Below, piece after piece: positions 42,489 through 52,557 of a stretch of DNA of 64,000 nt. This DNA comes from Mesostigma viride (Eukaryota > Streptophyta > Mesostigmatophyceae > Mesostigmatales > Mesostigmataceae): positions 3,965,091 to 4,029,090 of the forward strand of contig RPFO01000156.1 in the NCBI GenBank assembly GCA_009746045.1, written 5' to 3'. The first letter of the stretch is position 1; each line of letters begins with the position of its first letter. The notes under the pieces are model-generated. The model made no database searches and was not told where the DNA came from. It was given only the letters and a program-made list of their open reading frames with translations. Both the position numbers and the translations under genes were made by a program.

Positions 42489-43037
42489 TCACGGGTTGCG
42501 GCTGCCATAACCATCCCTGCGATACCCGCCCCCTTGCACACCACCACGAGCCCTTGTGCTCGAGGATTCCAAGGAGCTTCCCCGCGCCCTGGTGGACCCT
42601 GCGGCCCCGCCCACCCGACGCGACATCGATCCATCGCCACCTGAGAAGCGTCCACTGCTGCCGCCGCCACCGTTGGAACCCCGTGAACCGCCGAAATCCC
42701 GACCACTGCCCTCCCGCACATACCCCCCGCCGCCATCGCGCCCGGAGCCTGAGACCCTCCCTGCAACTCCACCCATCCTGCTGGGGGTCGCCCCCCCCAA
42801 GGCCCCCTTGCGTGCGGCTCCCCCGGCCGCACCCGTATCAGCGGCCCCTGCCAAGCCCTGCGAGGACGCGGCACGGCTGCGCAGCAGGGCCTCCTGCGCG
42901 CCCCCGTCTAATGACCCAGATGGGAACGCGCCCTGGGCCGGCCCCCGTGCGCCAAACCCTCCGGCCAAGCCACCCCCCGGCCGAAGGGCAGTGGAGGCGC
43001 CGGATACTTGCGTCCGCAGGGTGGAGATGAGGGCGTC
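42489..43037 (-). CDS. membrane/coiled-coil gene, Gly/Arg-rich last exon
   Basis: The acceptor CGCCCCCAG is followed by DALISTLRTQVSGAS (end of the coiled coil) and a Gly/Arg/Ser-rich tail to TGA at 42489. The plus-strand open frame across it is Pro-rich and is a shadow. Confidence 0.6.
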   Translation of the reverse strand, partial: DALISTLRTQVSGASTALRPGGGLAGGFGARGPAQGAFPSGSLDGGAQEALLRSRAASSQGLAGAADTGAAGGAARKGALGGATPSRMGGVAGRVSGSGRDGGGGYVREGSGRDFGGSRGSNGGGGSSGRFSGGDGSMSRRVGGAAGSTRARGSSLESSSTRARGGVQGGGYRRDGYGSRNP

Positions 43038-45764
43038 CTGGGGGCGTCCGGTGGCAGGTGTGGGGGATGGGGTGATGAAGGCCAAGGGCGGGGAAGAGGA
43101 GATGTGAGGGCTAAGCAAGTTCCGCGGTCCCCACTGTGGCAAGGCCGCGCCGCGATAAGTAAAAGCACGACGCAGCGCATGGGCAAAGAATCACGATCTT
43201 ATCATGATTCAACGCAGCAAGGGAGAAGTGCGATGAACCAAGTGTTCTCTCCACCGCAGCCTTCGCTCGTCAATTACTCCTTTCATAAGCAGTAGTGCCC
43301 AAGGATGGATAGCAGCAATAGTGCCCAAGGATGGATAGCAGCAATAGTGCCCAAGGATGGATAGCAGCAATAGTGCCCAAGGATGGATAGCAGCAATAGT
43401 GCCCAAGGATGGATAGCAGCAATAGTGCCCAAGGATGGATAGCAGCAATAGTGCCCAAGGATGGATAGCAGGCAGTGCACTACCTTTGCGACAATGGACG
43501 TCTGCAGGGCGATGATCTCCTTCTCTCGCTCGTGCAAAGTCCCCTCCACCTGCCGCAGGTTGTCCTGCTCACACGTGCGCAGCAAAGCAGGGCAATGGTA
43601 TAGACATGCATGACCAGTGAAAAGCATGTGACGGCCAGTGAGGTACAGTCATTCACGCCTTAAGTTGGGTTGGCTTAAGTTGGGTTCACGCCTTAAGTTG
43701 GGTCGAATTGAATTCCGGCGTTCCAAGTTCAAAGTAGTTCAGAATAGTATGTTTTAGTATCTTTAGTTCAAATTAGTAGAATTTAGTAGAGTCATTCACG
43801 CCTTAAGTTGGGTTCACGCCTTAAGTTGGGTTGACCCCTAAAAAACCACGAACCCAACTTAAGGCGTGAATGACTGTACTAGTATGCACGGCAGGGGGGC
43901 GCGGGGGGAAAGGGAGCGGGGGAAAGGGAGAGAAACATGTGTGCACACACCCAATAAAACTCAAAGAAAAGGCATGTGTAAGCACTGGATGCCACGCAAA
44001 GCTACAGCAGAAAGATCCTACACCATCCCCTCAGCCACCCTCTCGACGATTCTTCTTCTCCCGCGGTACCACTCTCTGTGCGAGGATACAAGGCAGACCC
44101 GCCCCCCCAGTCTTTCTTCCTGGCTGCATGATATCCCAGAACATACCCCAGCATGGTGTGTCGGAAGATATCGTGCCGACATGCCCCAGCATGGTGTGTC
44201 GGAAGATATCGTGCCAACATGCCTCAGATATGGCCTCAGCACCACACGAGTCCCTTTGCACTGCGTCCCGCAAGGCAGACAGCACGGCGCACACGGCGCA
44301 TGCTTGCACCGTTCCATGCTCACCTGGAGGGGCGCCGCTTCCCCTGTGCGAGGGCACGCGACGCAGGGCCTTTGGTTTTGCCTCAAGAAGAGGGATTTCC
44401 TGAACAGCCTTGCATATATGCGTGGCCGACTTCCTTATGAAGCACAGCAGCATATACAGTTACACGCAGTGATGACATGTGCACGCCCTTCACAAGACGC
44501 TTTGCAACAGAGCATTGTGCATGCAACCGCTTATGCAGCCTCTCTAGCCAGCAAGACAGTAAGCACGGTATTGCAAGCAATCCTTTCACAGCACGCCGCT
44601 GCAAACCTGGCGCCCCAAAGGGCAGGGTCATAGGTGCTGGTAATGGGGGTCGGAGAGACCTCAATACCAGGACCGCTCGTGAGCCTTGGCCCTACCTCCA
44701 CCGTGTTGAGGGCCGTCCTAGCCTGCTCCGCCCTCTTCTCCAGCTGTCACACGGCACCAACCGAACAAATAAGCAGGTAACCGTGATGTCGACAGATGTC
44801 AGAGGCAAGGTTTGACGCAAGGTTAACACAAACCTGGACTGTCTGAGGGGAGCACGTGCCTGGCAGGCCCTGCGTGATAGGCATGGCTGGAAGCTAGCAC
44901 GTGCTCTCCCTATCCGAAAGCCAAGAGGCAGGCCGGTCTGAGGCTGAAAAAATAGTCAAAAGCAATCGGAGAATGCACGCACGCAAACACACACACACAC
45001 ACACACACCACGTCTCATGCTTAACAAACTGTGCCAAGGACCACCCCGCTCCGACCCGCCCTCACCTCATCGTCCGTGATGCATCCAATGCGCGCAAACT
45101 GCTGCAGCTTGGCAGGCCCTGCCCTGCCGCCCAACCCTGCGGGCCCAGGGGCTGACCCTGGCCGGAGGGTCGCTGAGGACGCCGCACAGTCCCTGCCCAT
45201 CGCCACCTCGGCCAGGTCCCTCCAGGGTATCACCGCGGCCAACAGCATAAGAACAAAGCCCAGCCAGAACAGGGCCTGGCCACGACGGCTGCCAGTAACG
45301 ATGCGGGCGAGATCGATGTCGGCAGGTGATGTGGGCGGTGGTGATGATGGCGCACGGTGGTCCGGGTGGCCAGTGGCCTGCCGGTCGCCCGCCCCCCACT
45401 TCCCCCCCCCATATAGCTCTGCGAGGTTCATGCTGCCGCCGTCACGGTCGGGTCCCGGCGGGTCCAACGGCAGCGACGACTTGCTGCCGCTGCTGGTGGC
45501 ATCACCCTGAGGGGGTGCAGAGGCACCCGCCCTTAAGCCGTAGGGCGCGCGTGTGGGGTGGTCGGCTGAGGGTGCGTCGAGCAGGATTACCCCCCCGGGC
45601 AGCGGCAGCGGGAGCGAGATCTCGTAGTGCCACACGCGCGCCAGCCAGCGTGACAGGCGCCAGCTGGCGAGTAGTGCCCAGGCGGCCCATAGCGGCGCGC
45701 GCAGGCGGATGCGGGCGCGCTGCAGCAGCGAGCGACTTGTGTCCGCCGCCGCACGCTCCGCCGC
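42489..45764 (-). CDS. unrecognised membrane / coiled-coil / Gly-Arg-rich protein (at least four exons)
   Basis: Exons 45764-45066, 44743-44696, 43564-43484 and 43037-42489 (minus strand), all starting and ending in phase 0 with GT-AG borders, encode at least 458 residues. Order: a basic helical stretch (SRSLLQRARIRLRAPLWAAW), a ~150-residue variable part, one clear membrane segment (ALFWLGFVLMLLAAVIPW), two short coiled-coil exons, and a 180-residue Gly/Arg/Ser-rich tail with GGGGYVREGSGRDF and a GYGSRNP end. The first exon(s) are not found; an open stretch at 45990-46228 ending in a GTAATG donor is one option. Further small exons in the long introns cannot be excluded. I do not recognise the family. 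A membrane-anchored coiled-coil protein with a disordered tail is all the sequence supports. Confidence 0.6.
43292..43470. repeat. 26-bp tandem repeat, seven copies
   Basis: Near-perfect units of AGCAGCAATAGTGCCCAAGG plus ATGGAT, inside the intron between the second coiled-coil exon and the last exon. The array stops only 14 nt short of the upstream exon. Confidence 0.95.
43484..43564 (-). CDS. membrane/coiled-coil gene, second coiled-coil exon
   Basis: 81 nt between GAGCAG and GTAGTG encode a 27-residue coiled coil, DNLRQVEGTLHEREKEIIAL then QTSIVAK. Confidence 0.55.
43646..43876. mobile_element. 231-bp MITE with TA duplication
   Basis: Termini CAGTCATTCACGCCTTAAGT and its exact reverse complement (TIR ~27 bp, ending in GGGTT), with TA at 43644-43645 and 43877-43878. 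Inside, TTCACGCCTTAAGTTGGG is repeated directly several times, including a nearly complete extra left terminus at ~43793. It lies in an intron of the membrane/coiled-coil gene. The TA duplication and CAGT end point to a Tc1/mariner-type transposase acting in trans. Confidence 0.88.
44696..44743 (-). CDS. membrane/coiled-coil gene, short coiled-coil exon
   Basis: 48 nt between CAG and GTAGGG encode LEKRAEQARTALNTVE, an amphipathic heptad-like helix. Confidence 0.45.
44985..45008. repeat. (CA)n microsatellite
   Basis: A short CACACA run in the intron downstream of the TM exon. Confidence 0.8.
45066..45764 (-). CDS. membrane/coiled-coil gene, TM-bearing exon
   Basis: The acceptor CTCCCCAG follows ~230 nt of almost pure pyrimidine. 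The exon has 233 codons in phase 0 and ends ARIGCITDDE before the donor GTGAGG. The transmembrane helix is near its C-terminal third. Confidence 0.6.
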
Positions 45765-45995
45765 CTGGGGAGGAGGGAAGGGGGAAAAGAGAGGGGCAAA
45801 GAAGGGGGGGTGGCGCAAAGAAGTGGGGGAAGGGGAAAGGGGGGGATCGAGGAGGGGGTAGGAGCATGGAGGGGGGAAGGGAGAGGTTGAAGGCAGGGGC
45901 AGGGAGCGGGAGGGAGGGGGAGGGGACATGGAGGAAGGCGGGGGGGGGGGGGGGGGCACAGGGGGGGAGAGAGGACGGGTGATCAGACATTACCA
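45765..45995. repeat. polypurine/polypyrimidine tract with a 17-G run
   Basis: The plus strand is ~90% purine with many G-runs, including 17 consecutive G at 45940-45956. On the transcribed minus strand this is a giant polypyrimidine tract ending exactly at the acceptor of the TM exon, so it may double as the splicing signal. Such tracts can form triplex or quadruplex DNA. Confidence 0.85.
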
Positions 45996-46229
45996 GGGTT
46001 GGTGAAGGCTAGTGGCACAGTTTGGTTAATCGAATGGAGGGGCCAGCGGGCAAATCTAGACGAGGAGACCCCAACGTAATGTAGACGAGGAGACCCCGAT
46101 CTTGCGAGGGAAAAGCGGAGAGCGCAAGAACAAGCGGGCTGGCGAGCGGTTGGTGCAAAATCCTGTGAGTTGGGGAGGGTGAGGCTTCGCCCTGCCACGG
46201 TGGCGCTGAGGGCACCCTGAAGGCACATG

Positions 46230-47700
46230 CGGTATCTTACATCTTTGCCCGTTCACGAGCACACCATATACCTTGCTCCCCATGGAGTTCCTCGTGCTCT
46301 TGTCTAACTAAAGCATGACCCTGCATAACCAATGTGCAAGTTCATTTGTCGTAACAAATGTGCATGGTGTCTATGCTAGCCACTTGGCCTAGGTCGGTGT
46401 CGCAAGTATCCTAGGTGGATCTGTGCTGGCACCAAGTGCCAGCACATAGCAGCAGGTGGCCCCCACGACAGCGCATGGGCCCAGGAACTTGACACGAACA
46501 GCAGGTGCGGCTGCCCTGGGTGCCGCGTACCGATAGTGTAAACGTGGGCATTTCTGGCAACAAAAGGCCACAAGGTCCATGGAACGAGGAGGGAGCAAGT
46601 CAAAAGATGTCTCCTGTGCTCCCAGCTTCCCTGCTCACGGTCATGGTCTACCACGAGCCGACAAAAAACCCTTCGCTAAGAGCGATTCCAACCTTCAGCG
46701 GTGCAGTTGCTTGCTAATTTTCCAATGCGGATGGCACCACCGCCAGCGAGCTACAGTACCCTTTCTGGTGTAATCAACGCGCCATAGTCCTCCCCGTCGC
46801 CAAAGTAAACAGCGAAGGTATCTAAAGCATGAAGCTGCATGACTGGCGTAAACATCATTCGTCCAATAATTGCCCGAACACCGCCCAAGCACGAGTTAAG
46901 TACAGGCAGCTGGTGCTTCGTCCAATAATTGCCCGAACACCGCCAAGCACGAGTAAAGTACAGGCAGCTGGTGCTTTCCACACGACCGGCATAGCTGTGT
47001 CATCCTGCTCGTGAGAACTTGCCTGGAGCTTGGCCGCATCCATAACTTTCGGGTTGCTTAAAGTTCTCCTCATATTAACGAGGCCGTTTTTCGCACATTT
47101 ACCGCGATATCCTGGTGGAATCGATATCAATACGTGCCCTTATCGTTCCTGTTACACCAACGTAGGTGCCGACGAAAGCAAATGACGAAATGCCTCGCTG
47201 AGAATAATGTCGTATTACTATTGATCATCCACGAGCCTGGCTATATCGGGCATGCTCGCCTCCCCACCATTTCCGTCGCGTTTTTGCAATCGAAGAGGCC
47301 CCACATGATCACACTCCAAACTCAAGCGTATAAAATACTACCAATCTCAAACCAGCCATTCCGCACATGGACAGACATGGGAATGCGTTTACTAAACAAA
47401 TGCATGTGCGTGTGTAACGACGATACATGTTGCTATCGCGCACACGTTACGCCATGTCCCTCATCCCAGAAACCAATCTCCGTGTTCATAGAACATGAGG
47501 CGTAAATAATGGTAAATTTTCGTGTGCCAGTATTCCTGTTCCAACGCTCTGTAGTACAGTCACCGCCAGCCCTACGTTTGATCTCGAGACCCTGGATTTT
47601 GAAATTCGCAGGGCTGGTTTTGGGCAAAAAGATGGAAAGTAGGTACAAAGTACAAATGGCTGGTCAGTGATATGCGATATAGATTATGTACTCATGTATA
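46230..47700. other. no gene recognised; contains a 60-bp tandem duplication
   Basis: 46859-46976 is a two-copy tandem repeat of ~60 bp (CGTCCAATAATTGCCCGAAC ... GGCAGCTGGTGCTT) with two indels. The rest shows no domain or repeat I can name. It may include 5' sequence of the minus-strand membrane gene. Confidence 0.5.
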
Positions 47701-48329
47701 CCGCATCAGGTTTCAGTTAAGATCCTACCGCTCTCAACTTGCAGAAGAGTCTCTCCTTAAGACTCTCACCCCTCTTAAGAATCGTCAGCCCTGGATTTGG
47801 TTTTAGGTTTAAGATCGCAGCCCTGGGTCGGCCGGACTGCGGCTATCTTAAACGGCGCGGGGCTGGCGGTGTAGTGGGTTTTTGAAACTGTTCTGAGGTC
47901 TTTGTGAGTTGTGACTTGTTGAGTCACTGAGGAGTTGTAGTGACTTGTGACGTTGCGCTGTCCAGAGTTGGTCATCTGGTCCAGTGCAATGTATGACAGT
48001 ACCCCTGATGTTCCGTTGCACATGTGCATTGATTGTGCAGGTTGCGATGATCCCAGCCAACCAGCTGAGGTGCGGGCAGAAACCGGGAACCGTGGAGAAC
48101 AGGTTTCGGCAGCGCAACTATGGGTGACTGGCAGAAGGGCCGTGGTCGTCACTGCGCGCACTAGTGATGGTCTGATGCAGTGAGTCGGTGATGCAATGTG
48201 GTCACCTGTCACCGCAGTAGTTACTGATGAGTACCTCTAGCACACTAGCACAGATGTCAACAAAGATAAAACCTGCCTGCTTGGCCAATGGCCAGTGGCC
48301 GGCGGCCATGGTGGACAAGCATAATAAAA
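47701..48329. other. no gene recognised
   Basis: Short open frames only (for example 47947-48183 plus, Cys-containing). No splice pattern or domain is convincing. Confidence 0.45.
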
Positions 48330-48494
48330 CAGCTTTGCTGAGTAGAGTAGCTAGGGTTTCCAGTATATTAGATTAGCTTAGAGTTAGATTAGCTAGGTTT
48401 CGCAGTTTCGCCCACCTCCATCCATCCAACAAGGAATATGTGCTACATGGTCTCCCAACGGAGTCATGCTGTAATTTAATTTTTAATTTAATCA
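48330..48494 (+). mobile_element. LINE-A 3' UTR fragment
   Basis: It starts at GCTGAGTAGAGTAGC, equivalent to the LINE-A stop region, and runs through GGAATATGTGCTACATGG, a CTCC-CAAC-GGAG hairpin and an AATTT-type tail. About 165 bp, non-coding. Confidence 0.78.
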
Positions 48495-48631
48495 TAAAAT
48501 AGTTCACAGGAGAACAAACTGAAAACTGAACCCATGTTCTGCGTCGAGTCGTCGAGATGGATCGGAACTGCCTAGGACGAGCCGCTTTCAGCCGCTTATA
48601 ACCGACTAGTCAACAACCGCCCCCTCTAGTG

Positions 48632-48700
48632 ACTATATCAAGGAGACTATATCAAGGAGACTATATCAAGGAGACTATCTCAAGGAGACTATATCAAGGA
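48632..48700. repeat. 14-bp tandem repeat, about five copies
   Basis: Units of GACTATATCAAGGA, one with TATCTC. The AAGGAGAC part is the same as in the arm of the palindrome at 48754-48787. Confidence 0.85.
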
Positions 48701-48753
48701 TAACGGCATGCTCGAGCTACCATGGTCCGGATTCTCCCGATTTCTGGCCTGCG

Positions 48754-48787
48754 CTGGTTGTCTCCTTGATATCAAGGAGACAACCAG
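48754..48787. repeat. 34-bp perfect palindrome
   Basis: CTGGTTGTCTCCTTGAT followed immediately by its reverse complement, with no spacer. Confidence 0.97.
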
Positions 48788-49012
48788 CCATATGGTTGGG
48801 GCATGGTGCAAAATATATTTGTAACTTTCGTGTATATCATTATTTTTCTAATGAGATTAGCATAGTACTCCGTGGCATGCCCATGCACATGACACGCAAG
48901 TCCTTACTTACTTACTTAGTCAACAACCGCCGCCGAATGCACAACGACCCGCTGGCAGCTGGCTCGAAGCTAAAGAGGTTCGTCTTGACTTGCAGCTCCG
49001 GGCAGGCAGTCG

Positions 49013-49870
49013 ATGAAGCCAGTTGTTGCGCGTCATGATGACCCCCGCTTCAAACTGCTGGGGAGCATGCTCCCTGACACCGCCGACGATGTGGACATCC
49101 GCATCGGCCTGGCCTGGGCCAGGCTCCGTTCGCTCAACACCTACTGGCGCTCGAAGGGCCTGGGCGAGCACCGCAAGCGCATGCTCTTCAAGGTCCTCGT
49201 CCTCACGGTGCTTACGTATGGCGCCGAGGCGTGGACACTCACGGAAACACTGGCGGCTAAGCTAGACGGCACGGTTTACAGGATACTCCGACAGGTCCTG
49301 AATGTGGGGTTTTCCAAGCGTAGGTCATTAGGGTCTTTGTATCAGGGTATGCCTCGTATTTCGGACGAGATTAGGCAGCGTAGGATAGCATTTGTAGGAC
49401 ATCTTGCTCGCACCAGCCAGGTCGACACCGCCCTTGGTCTGGCCAGCCCCCAGCGGCTTGGCCAACCTGGGCGGCATATTGTGACCTGGCCTGGCCCCAA
49501 GGACATTCCCAGGAAGCTAGGTAAACCTGCCATGAACTACATCCAGATGTTGCTGGCCGACCTAGTGGTCCCAGCTCAGTTTGAACACCGCATTCACTCC
49601 CTCTAGCTCCCTTCTTTGGACTGCCAGAACAAGAAGCGGTGGCAGAAGATTGTGCAGGCTTACACGCCAGCCCCTGTGGGCAAGCCAGCCCCCCCCAAGA
49701 GGAAGGGGCGTTTTGCTGAGTAGTGTAGTTAGGATTTCATCGACTAGATAGCTTAGAGTTAGGTTCGTTCGATTACGCGGCTTCCTCCACCTCCACCCCC
49801 CATCAAGGAATATGTGCTACATGATCTCCCCCGAAGGCATGTTATAATTTAATTTTAATTTTAATTTAAT
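49013..49870 (+). mobile_element. 5'-truncated LINE-A (second subfamily)
   Basis: It encodes the RT C-terminal region from KLLGSMLPDTADDVDIRIGL through YGAEAWTL, FVGHLARTSQ and VPAQFEHRIHSL. A premature stop near 49606 interrupts before the basic end (PKRKGRFAE, stop near 49720). The 3' UTR with a decayed hairpin and a TTTTAATTTAAT tail follows. It differs from the 15.2-kb copy at many positions, so it is a distinct subfamily, shared with 54192-55000. Confidence 0.85.
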
Positions 49871-51425
49871 GATGACCCAATCCTTGATAGGAAGTTCGAG
49901 TACCGTGCGCCACCTGATCGAGGAAGTGGGTCGCCTGGCCCCCGGCCTCTTGCCATTGCTATTGATCTTCGTGGATTACACCATTGAAGGCATTCGATAC
50001 GGTTACATGGGACGCCCTGTGGGTGGTCCTTCACCTGTTCCGTGTCCCATCGTACATCGTTGAGATCATCCGCCAGTTCTATGAAGGGTCCCAAGCCCAG
50101 GTCCGTACCGCCGACGGCGTCACTCCGGCGTTCCCCCTGCACACCGGGGTGTGGCAGGGCTGTGTGCTCTCCCCATATCTATTCATCATTATGGTGGACT
50201 ATATTATGCGGCGTGCACACGCCCGCTTCGCCCGGGTGGAGGGGCGCCCGCCGGGGATCGAGATCACGGAGTACGCCAGCTACGGCGGGGTTGACCCACC
50301 CTACCGCCTGAGCGATCTGATCTACGCTGATGACACGACACTCGTGGAAACCCCAGAGTCAGCCCAACTGTGGCTAGACAGCTTATCACTGGAAGCGCGG
50401 GCGGTGGGGCTTATGATCAGCAAGAAAACGGAGGTCATGGCCATCGGCTTCCCTGCTGGGATAGCCCCACCCACCCTCCTCTTGCTGGACGGCAGCCCCG
50501 TCCCCCGGCGACTCGCTTCAAGCTCCTTGGCAGCTGGCTTCCCTCCACGGCCGACGACATCAACACCCGCATTGGCCAGGCCTGGGCGGCCCTCCGCCGC
50601 CTCGACAGGTTCTGGACCTGTCGCTACCTGAGTGAGCGACGCAAGCGCATTCTGTTCAAGGCCCTTGTCCTCAGCATCCTCCTTTATGGCTGCGAGGCGT
50701 GGACCCTGGACCAGGCGCTGAGCCAGCAGCTTGACGGCACCGTCACTCGAATGCTCCGTCATATCCTCGGCGTCCGCTACCAAGAACGCCGCACCCGGGC
50801 CGAGCTCTACTGCGAGCTCCCTCTTGTCACCCATACCATCCGACACCGCCGCCTCCTCTTTGCCGGCCATCTTGCCCGCACAGACCAGGTGAATACCGAT
50901 GTGGGCCCTGCCGGGGGGCTTAAGACGGGCCAACCAGGTAGACACCTCCTCCTATGGCAGGGTCCCCTTGTCCCATCGCAACCCACTGGCAAACTTGCGC
51001 GCGCCGGGCACCGGCGCGGCGCGACCCGGACCTATGTGACACAACTGCTTGAAGATGCAGGGCTTCTGGGACTATCCGTACTCCGCGCCCGCATGATTGA
51101 CAAGGAGAAATGGGCTGCCATCTGCGACAAGCACCTTCCCGAGGGGTATGCTCCTGTTTTCTCCCCACGGGCCCCGCGGCCCGTTGCTAGCCATGCAGGG
51201 TAGAAGTCCGCAGGTGGAGGTTATTGGTCCTGAGGATAGCCGCTACACTACCGCCTCGTCTGCCATTACAGTAGAGGACAGCTCGGATGAGGATTACATC
51301 CCCATCTAGTGCTTAACGGTTGGGGGATGATGCAGACGATATTTGTTTAAACTTTTGTGTAATTATTTTTCTAATGAGATTAGCATAGTACTCCGTGGCA
51401 TGCCTTTGCGCATGACACGCAAGTA
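49871..51425 (+). mobile_element. LINE-B (RT and C-terminal region, 5'-truncated)
   Basis: RT pseudogene. It starts near the first palm motif in a disrupted frame (49869-50063), then 49984-50500 holds KAFDTVTWDALW, GVWQGCVLSPYLF and LIYADDTTLVETPE. A frameshift at ~50505 leads to 50520-51203 with RFKLLGSWLPS, YGCEAWTLDQ, FAGHLARTDQV and LLEDAGLLGLSVL. A further shift gives the acidic end SSDEDYIPI with stop at ~51309. The 3' UTR carries TACTCCGTGGCATGCC and a (CTTA)n tail. It abuts a LINE-A tail at its 5' side. This is the reference for the short copies at 1667, 2145, 13364 and 48830. Confidence 0.85.
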
Positions 51426-51644
51426 CTTACTTACTTACTTACTTCGAGTACCGTTCAATTTTTGAATCTTGTATAGCCGGCCTCTCTTTTACCATCTCAC
51501 GACCTGAGGCTACATGTCAGAGAAGAAATCCAGCCTGAAGCGGCCCCAGATCCATCCTTATAGGGACGAGTGTGGGAAAGTGCGATGGCTGACAGCTGCA
51601 CGCACTAGTTAGCGGATTAAATTAAAATGAATAAATTACAACAA
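51426..51644. other. unassigned spacer
   Basis: About 220 bp between the LINE-B tail and the LINE-D tail with no recognisable feature. Confidence 0.5.
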
Positions 51645-51928
51645 GTCTCCGTTAATTAATTAATGTAATTAATTAATTAATTAAGAACATAGCTCCGTGG
51701 GGAGCATATGTAACACATAGCCCTGAGAAAGGGGCATCTGTGGGTTTTAGATACAGTCTGGGCTACAACCTGCAGGTGTAGGATGTAAACTAGCACCTGC
51801 TCTGGGTGCACAAGGTGGACTTGCACCACCATGATCGATGGGTCATGCATCCCGATCAGGCACGCACGGGGCGGCGTGGGGAACTGGCCTACAAGGCCGG
51901 CATGTCAGATGGGATGGAAGATATACAT
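51645..51928 (-). mobile_element. LINE-D 3' end, continuous with 53697-54190
   Basis: Tail TTAATTAATT at 51652-51683, hairpin GCTCC-CCAC-GGAGC at ~51691-51705, then the ~220-bp UTR up to GGGATGGAAGATATACAT. The remaining LINE-D sequence resumes at 53697 after the RLE copies, so this LINE-D was the host for them. Confidence 0.78.
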
Positions 51929-51966
51929 CTATCATTCTCAATGAATATATTCATTGAGAATGATAG
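51929..51966. repeat. 38-bp perfect palindrome at the 3' terminus of RLE copy R6
   Basis: CTATCATTCTCAATGAATA followed at once by its reverse complement. An identical 38-bp palindrome is at 52558-52595, at the terminus of R7. Confidence 0.97.
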
Positions 51967-52340
51967 ATTACGGAGGTGAGATGGGCATGCAACATAAGGA
52001 AAAACCCGATAACTGGGAGAATAACCCTGAAGAAATTAATAGTAATCTGACACGGACATCCAAGGATCACGCCAGCTGCACAAGGTATACGACTAACTAT
52101 ACATCACAAAACTACACGCAGCAACAGCGCTGCCGGCCCACCATGCAGGCCTGGAAGGGATCTAGACCGCATGGGTCGCGACAAAGTCGGCCCGGGTGCG
52201 GCGGAATAACACATCATGCAGCCACGGTGCGAGTGAGGGCGAGTGACAGGCGCTGCTGCCAATACGAGGACCACGTGCGGGCAGACCACGGGGCGGTCTG
52301 ACCCTCGAGGTCGAGGCGGTCTTCACGGCGCTGTATATAT
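51929..52340 (-). mobile_element. RLE copy R6, 3' part
   Basis: Minus-strand RLE 3' end: coding remnant 52289-52162 (no intact frame) and the 3' UTR to the terminal palindrome. Over ~390 bp it is nearly identical to the 3' part of R7 (52558-52950). Its 5' edge abuts TATATATATAGAG. Confidence 0.8.
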
Positions 52341-52557
52341 ATAGAGTCTCGGTACCACCACTCGGTACCACCACTCCGTGGCCGCTTGGCCCAGTTTGCT
52401 ACCGGCTGGCACACGTTTTCAGTGAATTTTGGGCTCCAGATTTAAATGCAACGTGCGGTTTGAGGCAGGGGAAAACATGCGTGGACGATAGGAATTATAG
52501 CACCGGCGGGCTTCAAAGTGCCGGACGGTCATGTCAGATGGGATGGAAGATATACAT
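52341..52557. other. spacer between RLE copies R6 and R7
   Basis: It includes a short duplicated GGTACCACCACTC and, at its right end, the same ~28 bp of LINE-D sequence (ATGTCAGATGGGATGGAAGA) that precedes R6. This indicates a local duplication around the insertion site. Confidence 0.55.

Larger units (their letters stand above)
48622..48916 (+). mobile_element. SINE-like insertion with LINE-B tail and 15-bp TSD
   Basis: TAGTCAACAACCGCC is duplicated at 48607-48621 and 48917-48931. The 295-bp insert is composite: five 14-bp repeats, a unit found elsewhere as a dispersed motif (GGATTCTCCCGATTTCTGGC), a 34-bp perfect palindrome, and only the last ~90 bp of LINE-B with its (CTTA)n tail. This suggests a short non-autonomous element using the LINE-B 3' end, or a chimaeric product of template switching. 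Confidence 0.75.

Noticed and set aside
45326-45982. Plus-strand frame rich in Gly/Lys near 45.3-46.0 kb
   Set aside because: Shadow of the polypurine tract and of the minus-strand TM exon, whose splice sites and membrane helix are better supported.
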